Assembly: GCA_013138615.1 (NCBI GenBank)
Contig: WTCK01000074.1
Location: 1-12,327, forward strand
DNA from: Candidatus Thorarchaeota archaeon
GTDB lineage: Archaea > Asgardarchaeota > Thorarchaeia > Thorarchaeales > Thorarchaeaceae
Direction of reading: 5' to 3'
Length of the DNA: 12,327 nucleotides
The notes beneath the pieces are model-generated. The model worked only from the letters and a program-made list of their open reading frames with translations. It ran no database searches and was not told the DNA's origin. The first letter of the stretch is position 1; each line of letters opens with the position of its first letter. Positions 6,135 to 12,134 of the stretch are shown piece by piece. Both the position numbers and the translations under genes were made by a program.

Positions 6135-7268
6135 ATGCATCCCATCTTAGAAGAAGTCCTGAAGTCATCAAACGCAGGACGCAAGGCGCCAGTTGGCAGG
6201 GCAGCGAAACGAACCATCAAGAATACTACATCCGATGAAGAAATTGCAGCCATTCTTGAGGAAGTCAGTGCAAGAATCTTGGTTGTAGGTGTAGGTGGAG
6301 CTGGCAATAATGCCGTGACCCGCCTGATGGATGTAGGAGTAGAGGGGGCTGAAACCCTTGCGGCAAACACAGATGCGCAAGACCTCTATTTCTGTAACTC
6401 ACATCACAAGCTGCTCCTTGGTAGGGACACCTGTGGAGGTCTGGGAGCAGGTAATGACCCTGATGTAGGTGAAGCTGCTGCAATTGAATCGTACGAAACA
6501 ATCAAGGATGTTGTAAGAGGAGACCTTGTCTTCATTACCGCCGGGATGGGTGGAGGTACAGGTACCGGTGCAGCATCGATCATAGCCAAGGCTGCAAGAG
6601 AGAACGGCGCGTTGACTGTGGCCATAGTGTGCCTTCCTTTTGAGGTGGAAGGCAAAACAAGGAAGAAGAATGCTACCAGAGGACTCAACGCATTGATGGA
6701 GCACGTGGATACGCTAATAGCAATTCCCAATGAGAAACTCCTAGAAATTGCTCCCGATCTCTCGATGCCAGAAGCCTTCATGGTTGCAGACGAAGTTCTG
6801 GTACGAGCTGTCAAAGGAATTGCAGAGCTGATCTCAAAGCCAGGGCTAGTGAATCTTGATTTCGCAGATGTCCGGACGACGATGAAGAACGGTGGGGTTT
6901 CACTAATTGCGCTCGGTGAGGGTCAAGGAGAGGAACGGGCTGAAGAAGCAGTGTATAATGCTCTGAGAAACCCACTAATTGATGTGTCAATAGACAATGC
7001 GAGGAACATCCTAGTCAATGTGAGTGGGAGCACGGATATGCAGCTCATCGAAGCCAAGAGGGTAGTGGAGCTCGTTACAGAACAGGTCAATCCGGGTGCA
7101 GAGGTCATATGGGGAGCACTCATTATCCCAGAGCTGGAAGATAGAATCAGAGTAACGATTATTGCCTCAGGCGTGAACTCCCCCTACGTGTTTGATTCTG
7201 AAACAACACCGGTCACACCTCTTGCAGATGATCTCAAGACGGACCTCGGAATACCTCGTTTGAGCTAG
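6135..7268 (+). CDS. ftsZ: Cell division protein FtsZ
   Basis: This is a tubulin-family GTPase of 377 aa. It polymerises at midcell to form the division ring. VVGVGGAGNNAV (50-61) is the first nucleotide loop, ANTDAQ (77-82) follows, and the tubulin signature GGGTGTG is at 139-145. The T7 loop reads NLDFADV (240-246), with the GTP-hydrolysing acids D242 and D245. A charged N-terminal extension of about 45 residues (MHPILEEVLK...) is seen in archaeal FtsZ. The tail ends DDLKTDLGIPRLS, a likely partner-binding peptide. The ATG is preceded by AGGTGTGAG near 6120-6128. Its place upstream of secE-spt5 is the arrangement known for archaeal FtsZ1, which supports that subfamily by context. Confidence 0.97.
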   Translation: MHPILEEVLKSSNAGRKAPVGRAAKRTIKNTTSDEEIAAILEEVSARILVVGVGGAGNNAVTRLMDVGVEGAETLAANTDAQDLYFCNSHHKLLLGRDTCGGLGAGNDPDVGEAAAIESYETIKDVVRGDLVFITAGMGGGTGTGAASIIAKAARENGALTVAIVCLPFEVEGKTRKKNATRGLNALMEHVDTLIAIPNEKLLEIAPDLSMPEAFMVADEVLVRAVKGIAELISKPGLVNLDFADVRTTMKNGGVSLIALGEGQGEERAEEAVYNALRNPLIDVSIDNARNILVNVSGSTDMQLIEAKRVVELVTEQVNPGAEVIWGALIIPELEDRIRVTIIASGVNSPYVFDSETTPVTPLADDLKTDLGIPRLS

Positions 7269-7307
7269 TTAGATAGCAGACACTCAGCAAGGGTTAAAAG
7301 CGCACTA

Positions 7308-7348
7308 GACTGTTTGCAGTCGATTTCAGAAACTGCTAAGGCAGTTTT
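7308..7348 (+). promoter_or_regulatory. Two tandem hairpins in the ftsZ-secE spacer
   Basis: Hairpin A is GACTG (7308-7312), loop TTTG, CAGTC (7317-7321). Hairpin B is AAACTGC (7330-7336), loop TAAG, GCAGTTT (7341-7347), plus a possible G-T pair at 7329/7348; a fourth T and AA follow. Both stems share the ACTG...CAGT core. B has a terminator-like shape but lies only 21 nt before the secE start, so attenuation, mRNA processing, or protein-binding sites are alternatives. A weak TATA-like GTTAAAAG is at 7292-7299. Confidence 0.45.
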
Positions 7349-7369
7349 AATCAGGGAAGTGAAACCACT

Positions 7370-7546
7370 ATGGGTATTGGCAGCTTCATCAGCAATAGCA
7401 GACGAATACTGAAACTGGCCACAAAACCATCCAGAAAGGAGTTATGGATGAGTGCGAAGATTAGTGTGCTTGCGATGTTTCTTGTAGGATTGCTAAGTTT
7501 TGGCATACAATACCTGATGTTGGTGGTCACTGCCCAGTGGCAATAG
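7370..7546 (+). CDS. secE: Preprotein translocase subunit SecE (Sec61 gamma)
   Basis: The 58-aa product starts MGIGSFISNSRRILKLATKP. It continues with SRKELWMSAK, an amphipathic helix before the membrane, and one hydrophobic segment (about residues 31-54, with VLAMFLVGLLSFGIQYLML), ending AQWQ. This is the archaeal/eukaryotic single-span SecE/Sec61-gamma type, which clamps the two halves of SecY in the membrane. The KPSRKE(L/F)W motif is characteristic. The upstream AGGGAAGTGA at 7353-7362 provides an SD-like sequence. spt5/nusG follows after 55 nt, the usual archaeal pairing. Confidence 0.95.
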   Translation: MGIGSFISNSRRILKLATKPSRKELWMSAKISVLAMFLVGLLSFGIQYLMLVVTAQWQ

Positions 7547-7601
7547 TAGTTTCTGCCAAGCCACTAGACACAAGCGTTTCGTGCTTAACGGAGGCATTTA
7601 G

Positions 7602-8282
7602 TTGCAGTCAAGAACCAGCGTATATGCAGTACGGACAACGATTTCACAAGAGAGGTCTGTAGCTGATCTCATCACTACAACAGTGGTTGGTGAAACTGAC
7701 ATTTGGGAGTGCCCATTCTGCTCGGAGCAGTTTGCATCCGACAAGAGCACTAAGAAGCATATGAAGGGCTGCAAGAAAGCGAAAAAGAAGAAAGGAGATC
7801 CAAAACTAATCTCCCGGAATCAATTGCTTGGCCGTGTCAAGGCGATACTGGTTCCTGAAACTCTCCGAGGCTATGTTTTCCTGGAAACGCTAGAGTTCAG
7901 GGACGTTGAGTTGGCTATCTCCGGAGTGCCGCATGTCCGCGGTAGAGTCAGCGGAAAGGTGAGCTTTGAAGAAATCGACAAGTGGCTAAAGCCTAAACCT
8001 GCAGCTGAAGGCATCATGATAGGTGATGTGGTCGAGATTATCTCAGGGCCATTCAAGGGAGAAAGGGCACGCGTTGCTCGAGTAGACGCAGCCAAGGAAG
8101 AGCTCATTCTAGAGCTGCTGGACAGTCCACATACAATTCCCATTCGTGTGCATGCTGACTTTGCGAAGATTGTCGAGAAGGCGCACAGAGAGGAACCGAA
8201 AGAAGGTGACGGGACTGACGCTGAGGAAAAAGATGAGCTCGATGATGATTCATTCTGGGCGCATCAACCAGATTTGGGCTGA
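7602..8282 (+). CDS. spt5: Transcription elongation factor Spt5/NusG with a zinc-finger insert
   Basis: The NGN domain starts SVYAVRTTISQERSVADLI (6-24) and resumes after an insert as LGRVKAILVPETLRGYVFLE (76-95), GVPHVRGRVSGKVSFEEID. The KOW domain spans about 137-193 (IGDVVEIISGPFKGERARV). NGN binds RNA polymerase with Spt4 and closes the clamp for processive elongation; KOW can contact the ribosome. Between residues about 29 and 75 lies an extra block with C37-X2-C40-X12-H53-X3-C57 and then a Lys-rich run (KKAKKKKGDPK). After KOW there is an acidic tail of about 30 residues ending SFWAHQPDLG. At 226 aa it is much longer than the usual archaeal ~150 aa. The start is TTG 7602 with GGAGG at 7590-7594. 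Confidence 0.95.
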   Translation: MQSRTSVYAVRTTISQERSVADLITTTVVGETDIWECPFCSEQFASDKSTKKHMKGCKKAKKKKGDPKLISRNQLLGRVKAILVPETLRGYVFLETLEFRDVELAISGVPHVRGRVSGKVSFEEIDKWLKPKPAAEGIMIGDVVEIISGPFKGERARVARVDAAKEELILELLDSPHTIPIRVHADFAKIVEKAHREEPKEGDGTDAEEKDELDDDSFWAHQPDLG

Positions 8283-8335
8283 AAGCACAAGCCAACGACC
8301 TGCCTAGTAAATCGCACGGACTACCCAACGCAATG

Positions 8336-8343
8336 CTTAAAAC
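8336..8343 (+). promoter_or_regulatory. Possible TATA box for the L11-L1-L10-L12 operon
   Basis: CTTAAAAC lies 54 nt after the spt5 stop in an otherwise mixed-composition stretch. It is the best TATA-like match in the leader, though the match is loose (TTAAAA) and no clear purine-rich BRE precedes it. The predicted start is about 8365-8370. Confidence 0.35.
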
Positions 8344-8490
8344 TAGTTCACCATGGGGGAGGTCTGCTCCTTAATCTGACATGAGCGCATAGATGCCGTG
8401 TCCGGGGTGAAAACAGTTGAAATTGAATGCAGTAGATCTTGTGGGATGTAAAGTTAGTTTTGTCCTGCAGGTCGACCCAAAAGGTACAGC

Positions 8491-8515
8491 GATGATGTGC
8501 CAATTGCACTGCATC
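8491..8515 (+). promoter_or_regulatory. Stem-loop adjoining the L11 ribosome-binding site
   Basis: GATG (8491-8494) pairs with CATC (8512-8515), and GTGC (8497-8500) pairs with GCAC (8506-8509). They are separated by an AT/TG internal loop and capped by the loop CAATT. The AGGAG SD begins on the next base (8516). A helix with an internal loop right beside the SD is a plausible autoregulatory site for L1 or another stalk protein, but no match to a known L1 site is claimed. Confidence 0.35.
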
Positions 8516-8531
8516 AGGAGAAGTGACAAAT

Positions 8532-9035
8532 TTGAGTAGTCAAAAAATAACTGTTGAGGCCATGGTAGAGGGTGGTAAAGCTTCAGGTGGACCTCCAATT
8601 GGTCCCGCGCTGGGGCCGACCGGAGTGAATATCTTTGAAGTAGTCACCAAAATCAATGAAGTGACTGCACCTTTTGCTGGACTCAAGGTACCCGTGAAAA
8701 TTATCGTTGACCAAGATACAAAACAGTTCGAGGTTGAGGTTGGCACTCCACCTACCAGTGCTCTAATTCTGAAGGAAATTGGAGCAGAGAAGGGCTCAGG
8801 TGAGCCAAATACAAACATAGTTGGTAATCTTACGATTGACCAGATCACGACTATTGCCAAGGGAAAAGCAGACCACTTGTCGGCGTTGACAGTGAAGAAT
8901 GCAGTCATGATTGTTTCAGGCACCTGTGTTTCAATGGGTGTGACAATTGAAGGCAAGGCACCCAAGGAGTTCCAGCAGGAAGTCCGAGAGGGTCTTTGGG
9001 ATAGCCAGCTTGAAGGCGTGCTGAAGGAGGAATAG
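8532..9035 (+). CDS. rpl11: Large-subunit ribosomal protein L11 (uL11)
   Basis: The 167-aa product has VEAMVEGGKASGG, the PPIGPALGPTGVN proline loop (which binds the GTPase-associated centre with factors), PTSALILKEIGAEKGSG and a C-terminal rRNA-binding domain with IAKGKADHL and VSGTCVSMGVTIEG. L11 holds the 23S GTPase-associated RNA at the stalk base next to L10/L12. The start is uncertain: GTG 8523 is only 2 nt after the AGGAG at 8516-8520, so TTG 8532 is favoured; the difference is three residues. It is the first gene of the stalk operon. Confidence 0.96.
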   Translation: MSSQKITVEAMVEGGKASGGPPIGPALGPTGVNIFEVVTKINEVTAPFAGLKVPVKIIVDQDTKQFEVEVGTPPTSALILKEIGAEKGSGEPNTNIVGNLTIDQITTIAKGKADHLSALTVKNAVMIVSGTCVSMGVTIEGKAPKEFQQEVREGLWDSQLEGVLKEE

Positions 9036-9038
9036 ACA

Positions 9039-9695
9039 ATGTCATTCAACATCGAGTCTATCGAGGCTTCAGTTGCTGAAGCAAGGTCAAAGGGAAAGAA
9101 GAGAAAAATCAAGTTCAAGCAGAGCTTTGATATTGCAATCAGCTTCAGGAAGAAAGAGCTGGACGTATCAAAGCCTGAAAACAGAATCAATCAAGAATTC
9201 GTCCTGCCTAATGCGCTCTATCCTCCAGCCAAGGTATGTGCTTTTGGAGACGGTGATTTTGCAAAGAATGCCATAGCGGCGGGAGTGCAACACGTAGTAT
9301 CCAAGGAGGATATTCCGAAGATTGGGGAGGAGAAGAAGGAGAGGAAATCACTCGCCAAGACCTATGATTTCTTCATTGCTTCCGTTGATTCCATGCCGCT
9401 CGTTGGTCGATATCTAGGACAGGCGCTCGGCCCAAGAGGGAAGATGCCTAAGCCATTTCCACCACAGGCGGACCTAGCTCCCATCGTAGCACTATATCAG
9501 CGGACTGTTCGTTTGAAGATGAAAAACACACCGACATTCCATGCCAAAGTAGGCCATGAGAAGATGAGCGATAAAGAAGTGGCAGACAATATCATCGCAG
9601 TCCTCAGCTTCGTCGAAGGCCAGGATTTGCTTGGGAAGATGAGCTCCATAGTGGTGAAGCTTACTATGGGACCGCCAGTGCCCGTGTCCATTTAA
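9039..9695 (+). CDS. rpl1: Large-subunit ribosomal protein L1 (uL1)
   Basis: The 218-aa product starts MSFNIESIEASVAEARSKGK. It has KFKQSFDIAISFRKKELD, the conserved GRYLGQALGPRGKMPKPFPP in the RNA-binding region, and TFHAKVGHEKMSDKEVADNI near the C-terminus. L1 forms the mobile L1 stalk that handles E-site tRNA, and in bacteria and in methanogens such as Methanococcus it represses its own operon by binding mRNA. AAGGAGG at 9025-9031 precedes the ATG at 9039, and the gap from L11 is 3 nt, so coupling is likely. Confidence 0.96.
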   Translation: MSFNIESIEASVAEARSKGKKRKIKFKQSFDIAISFRKKELDVSKPENRINQEFVLPNALYPPAKVCAFGDGDFAKNAIAAGVQHVVSKEDIPKIGEEKKERKSLAKTYDFFIASVDSMPLVGRYLGQALGPRGKMPKPFPPQADLAPIVALYQRTVRLKMKNTPTFHAKVGHEKMSDKEVADNIIAVLSFVEGQDLLGKMSSIVVKLTMGPPVPVSI

Positions 9696-9707
9696 AGGTG
9701 AAAAGAA

Positions 9708-10730
9708 ATGTCAGTATACAAAAGCCGGGTTCCCCAATGGAAACTGGATGCCGTGGACAAGATAGTGTCATCAATCGATGGCAGCTTGATGGTTGGACTC
9801 GTCAATATAGAGGGTGTGGGTGCCAGACAGCTCCAAGGTATCAGGGATAGCCTAAGAGGATCTGCAGTCATACACATGGCACGGAACACCTTGATGATTC
9901 GAGCATTGGAGAAGTCTGACAAGAAGGGCATAAAGAAATTAGTCGAGTATGTTGCCGGCCCAATTGCGTTCATATTCAGCAATGAGGACCCCTTTGCACT
10001 GAGCAAGTTTCTCAGTGACAACAAGGCAGCAGCTCCCGCAAAGGGGGGTCAAATCTCTCCCAAGGACATTGTTATTCCTGCAATGAATACTGGTGTGGCA
10101 CCCGGGCCATTCATCAGTGAGCTTGCAGCTCTCAAAATTCCATCCCGAGTGAAGACTGGTGTTATCCACATCACCGATGACTCTGTAGCTGTGAAGGCAG
10201 GAGATACCGTATCCAACGCCATGGCACAGATGCTGAGCAGACTTGGGATTGAACCAATGGAGCTTCAGCTCAAGCTAATCGCTGCCTATACGGAAGGGAA
10301 CGTGCTTACGGCAGAAACTCTCGACATTGATATTGAAGGATTGTTCAATGCGGTCATTCTGGGTCATCAGTACGCAGTCAACCTCTCCATCAATGCCGGT
10401 ATTCCAACGCCGGACACAATTCCGTTAATCATAGTCAAGGCCAACATGGAGGCAAAGAGCTTGGTTATGGAGATTGGTTTCTTCACAACAGACATGCTCG
10501 ACGTTTACCTGGCCAAGGCCAACTCGCATGCGCTTGCACTTGCTGCAGCGCTCGCGGAGAAAGATCCAGAAGCAATACCTTCGGAAATGCTTAATCAGGC
10601 CCAAGCCGCTGCTGAATCGTCATCAGCGGTTGCACCTGCCTTAGATGAGGCGGAGCAGAAGGAAAAACCAGAGGAAGAACCCGAAGAGGAAGAAGAATCA
10701 GTAGCAGGTCTAGGAGGCCTGTTCGGATAA
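9708..10730 (+). CDS. rpl10: Large-subunit ribosomal protein L10 (uL10, acidic stalk protein P0)
   Basis: The 340-aa protein is of archaeal length, much longer than bacterial L10 (~165 aa). An N-terminal rRNA-binding domain (VYKSRVPQWKLDAVDKIVSS, VVIHMARNTL-type region) is followed by an inserted domain (TGVAPGPFISELAALKIPSR) and helical L12-dimer-binding spines. The tail is acidic with GLGGLFG at the end. L10 is the scaffold for L12 dimers on the 50S stalk that recruits translational GTPases. The tail (EEEPEEEEES, then AGLGGLFG) closely resembles that of L12. GGTGA at 9697-9701 precedes ATG 9708, 12 nt after the L1 stop. Confidence 0.96.
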   Translation: MSVYKSRVPQWKLDAVDKIVSSIDGSLMVGLVNIEGVGARQLQGIRDSLRGSAVIHMARNTLMIRALEKSDKKGIKKLVEYVAGPIAFIFSNEDPFALSKFLSDNKAAAPAKGGQISPKDIVIPAMNTGVAPGPFISELAALKIPSRVKTGVIHITDDSVAVKAGDTVSNAMAQMLSRLGIEPMELQLKLIAAYTEGNVLTAETLDIDIEGLFNAVILGHQYAVNLSINAGIPTPDTIPLIIVKANMEAKSLVMEIGFFTTDMLDVYLAKANSHALALAAALAEKDPEAIPSEMLNQAQAAAESSSAVAPALDEAEQKEKPEEEPEEEEESVAGLGGLFG

Positions 10731-10751
10731 AATAGCAACGAGGTAAGAATT

Positions 10752-11084
10752 ATGGAATACGTATACTCAGCACTTCTGCTCCACAAAGCGGGCAAGAAAT
10801 TGACTGCCAAGGCAATGGATGGCATTCTCACTGCTGCAGGTGTTGACCCTGATAAGAACAGGATCAAAGCCTTGCTGGCGGCTCTGAAGGATGTCGATAT
10901 CGACGAGGCACTGAAAGGCGCCGCGATGCCGATGGCGGTTGCAGCTCCTGCGGCTGCTGCAGAACCTGCTGCAAAGGGCAAGAAGGACAAGAAAGGCAAG
11001 AAGGAAGAGAAAGGCAAGAAGGAAGAGAAAGAGGAAGAGAAGGAAGAAGAGTTCACAGCTGGACTTGGCAGCCTTTTTGGTTAA
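10752..11084 (+). CDS. rpl12: Ribosomal protein L12 (P1-type acidic stalk protein)
   Basis: The 110-aa archaeal P1/L12 starts MEYVYSALLLHKAGKKLTAK, with a dimerising helical N domain to about residue 60. An Ala-rich hinge (MAVAAPAAAAEPAAK) and a highly charged Lys/Glu stretch (KGKKEE repeats) follow, and then the factor-binding tail EEEFTAGLGSLFG. Several L12 dimers bind the L10 spine and draw aEF1A/aEF2 to the ribosome. The tail matches the end of L10. The usual archaeal hinge is Glu-rich; the early part here is unusually Lys-rich because of the repeat at about 10973-11026. AGGTAAGA at 10741-10748 is a weak SD for ATG 10752. Confidence 0.96.
   Translation: MEYVYSALLLHKAGKKLTAKAMDGILTAAGVDPDKNRIKALLAALKDVDIDEALKGAAMPMAVAAPAAAAEPAAKGKKDKKGKKEEKGKKEEKEEEKEEEFTAGLGSLFG
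10973..11026 (+). repeat. Tandem 18-nt repeat in the L12 hinge
   Basis: GAAAGGCAAGAAGGAAGA occurs twice back to back (10991-11008, 11009-11026), preceded by a degenerate copy (10973-10990, about 14 of 18 bases matching). The frame gives the hexapeptide repeat KGKKDK, KGKKEE, KGKKEE. Copy number may change by slippage without shifting the frame. Confidence 0.75.
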
Positions 11085-11123
11085 GGCGGGTATTTCACCG
11101 TTGCCCGAAACTTGCACAATCTT

Positions 11124-11137
11124 GGACATCAATGTCC
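11124..11137 (+). other. Hairpin after the L12 gene
   Basis: GGACA (11124-11128), loop TCAA, TGTCC (11133-11137) lies 40 nt after the L12 stop. A second stem, GCAGAT (11178-11183) with ATCTGC (11192-11197), lies 40 nt further on. Neither is followed by a T-run, so a terminator role is not established. The rest of 11085-11235 shows no gene. Confidence 0.3.
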
Positions 11138-11235
11138 TTGACTGATGTTCAGTTCCTGATTCATTGAGGTCTGCTCTGCAGATCTCACTGAATCTGCGAC
11201 AAGTCTTGCGTCCTCTATCCGAGGGGTTGGCCAAG

Positions 11236-12018
11236 ATGAAGATAGTATATCATCCTCTGATGAGTGAAAGCTATGACCGTACACCTGCAGGAGCCCCTGG
11301 AAGGCTGGATACCTCTGTGGAAATCCTGAGCAAACACGCAGATTACGAGTTTGTGGAGGCAAGGCCTGCGTCCGAAGAAGAGATCAATCGAGCTCATGCT
11401 CCGGACCACATCGAGAGGGTAAAGCGGGATTATGACTCAACAAGGGAGGACCTACTATATCAGGTAGCAACCTTGGCAGCAGGAGGCGCAATCATGACAG
11501 CGGAGATAGCGGTTCAAGGTGAGCCTGCCTTCGGTCTCATAAGACCTCCGGGGCATCATGCTTCTCACTCCTCATATTGGGGATTCTGCTACTTCAACAA
11601 TATCGCAGTTTCACTATTGCACCTTAAGGCTAGGGGACTGATAGAGTCGGCCTACATTTTGGATTTTGACTTGCACACAGGAGATGGTAACATCAATATC
11701 CTGGGTGGCGAGAAGGGGATTATCATCCATAATCCAAGCGGAAATGGCGATGACGCATTCTTGGCAGATGTGAAGCAGGGACTGGAAGCGGCTCCAGATG
11801 TTGACATTATCGTCGCCTCAGCTGGGTTTGACCAGTACGAACACTGTTGGGGTGGAAACATATCCACTGATGCATTCAAACAGATTGGACGATTAATGCA
11901 CGAATTCGCTGAGGAACGATGCGAGGGTCGCAGATACGGGCTACTTGAGGGGGGCTACAACTTCGAGGATTTGGGAAAAAACGTGTTAGCATTCTGCGAT
12001 GGGTTGAAGGGGCAATAG
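11236..12018 (+). CDS. Histone deacetylase-family Zn amidohydrolase
   Basis: The 260-aa product has the arginase/deacetylase-fold motifs. GHH (H107, H108) gives the charge-relay histidines; DFDLHTGDG (143-151) gives Zn ligands D145 and H147; SAGFD (195-199) gives Zn ligand D199; and EGGY (238-241) gives the transition-state Tyr. The YILDFDLHTGDGN phrase resembles the class I HDAC DLDLHHGDG, with Thr in place of the second His. Possible substrates are acetyl-lysine proteins, acetylpolyamines or other acyl amides. ATG 11236 gives the natural N-terminus MKIVYHPLM; the longer in-frame opening back to 11164 lacks family similarity. At 260 aa it is shorter than AcuC/HDAC enzymes (~340-380 aa). It is separated from the stalk operon by 151 nt, so it may have its own promoter. 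Confidence 0.9.
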   Translation: MKIVYHPLMSESYDRTPAGAPGRLDTSVEILSKHADYEFVEARPASEEEINRAHAPDHIERVKRDYDSTREDLLYQVATLAAGGAIMTAEIAVQGEPAFGLIRPPGHHASHSSYWGFCYFNNIAVSLLHLKARGLIESAYILDFDLHTGDGNINILGGEKGIIIHNPSGNGDDAFLADVKQGLEAAPDVDIIVASAGFDQYEHCWGGNISTDAFKQIGRLMHEFAEERCEGRRYGLLEGGYNFEDLGKNVLAFCDGLKGQ

Positions 12019-12031
12019 TACAGTCGGAAAA

Positions 12032-12038
12032 CTTTATG
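12032..12038 (+). promoter_or_regulatory. TATA box for tRNA-Arg
   Basis: CTTTATG is centred about 30 nt before the first tRNA base (12065), the spacing expected for archaeal TBP/TFB promoters. It is preceded by a purine-rich GGAAAA at 12026-12031, which may serve as BRE. Confidence 0.65.
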
Positions 12039-12084
12039 ACCTCACAGACAAGACCCAGTGAACGGGGCCCGTTGCCTAGCCCGG

Positions 12085-12115
12085 CATTATACACAATCCG
12101 TGTATTTTGTGGTTC
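12085..12115 (+). other. Probable non-canonical D-loop intron of tRNA-Arg
   Basis: This 31-nt insert sits in the D loop. It carries a hairpin ATACAC (12089-12094)/GTGTAT (12100-12105) with loop AATCC. Around the junctions a relaxed bulge-helix-bulge can be drawn: exon helix CCTA/TAGG (12075-12078 and 12117-12120), 3' bulge TCA (12114-12116), and central helix GCC/GGT (12079-12081 and 12111-12113) with a failed fourth pair. The 5' bulge is GGC (12083-12085). Boundaries are inferred and could shift by a base or two. Confidence 0.65.
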
Positions 12116-12134
12116 ATAGGGCGCCAGCCTTCTA

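Larger units (their letters stand above)
8283..8531 (+). other. Long non-coding leader before the ribosomal stalk operon
   Basis: This 249-nt gap is the largest in the window. It holds a TATA-like CTTAAAAC at 8336-8343, a short hairpin GGAG/CTCC near 8358-8370, overlapping palindromes CCTGCAGG (8464-8471) and GGTCGACC (8470-8477), and a stem-loop next to the SD (8491-8515). A 15-codon ATG frame at 8492-8539 overlaps the L11 start; it resembles no known peptide and may be chance. A start near 8367 would give a 5' leader of roughly 165 nt, long for archaeal mRNA and consistent with autogenous control, as is known for L1 operons. No binding site was identified. Confidence 0.5.

Noticed and set aside
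7303..7569. The 8-mer CACTAGAC upstream of both secE (7303-7310) and spt5 (7562-7569) as a shared operator.
   Set aside because: Eight bases recurring twice in 12 kb is not significant, its distance to the two starts differs (about 60 and 33 nt), and no flanking similarity exists.
8464..8476. CCTGCAGGTCGAC matches a stretch of the common pUC polylinker, suggesting vector contamination.
   Set aside because: The flanking bases (TTTTGT before, CCAAAAGG after) do not continue the polylinker, and the surrounding gene order is coherent. A 13-nt match formed by two overlapping palindromes is more likely chance.
8540..9190. Long antisense open frame (216 aa) opposite L11/L1, and similar long minus-strand frames opposite aIF6, FtsZ, L10 and L12.
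   Set aside because: They overlap firmly identified conserved genes, have odd composition (Ser/Leu/Phe-rich) and resemble no family. They are frame shadows.
11137..11200. Possible C/D-box guide RNA (TGATG near 11141, CTGA near 11155 and 11188).
   Set aside because: The C box is imperfect, box spacing is too short for archaeal C/D guides, and no terminal stem or kink-turn is evident.
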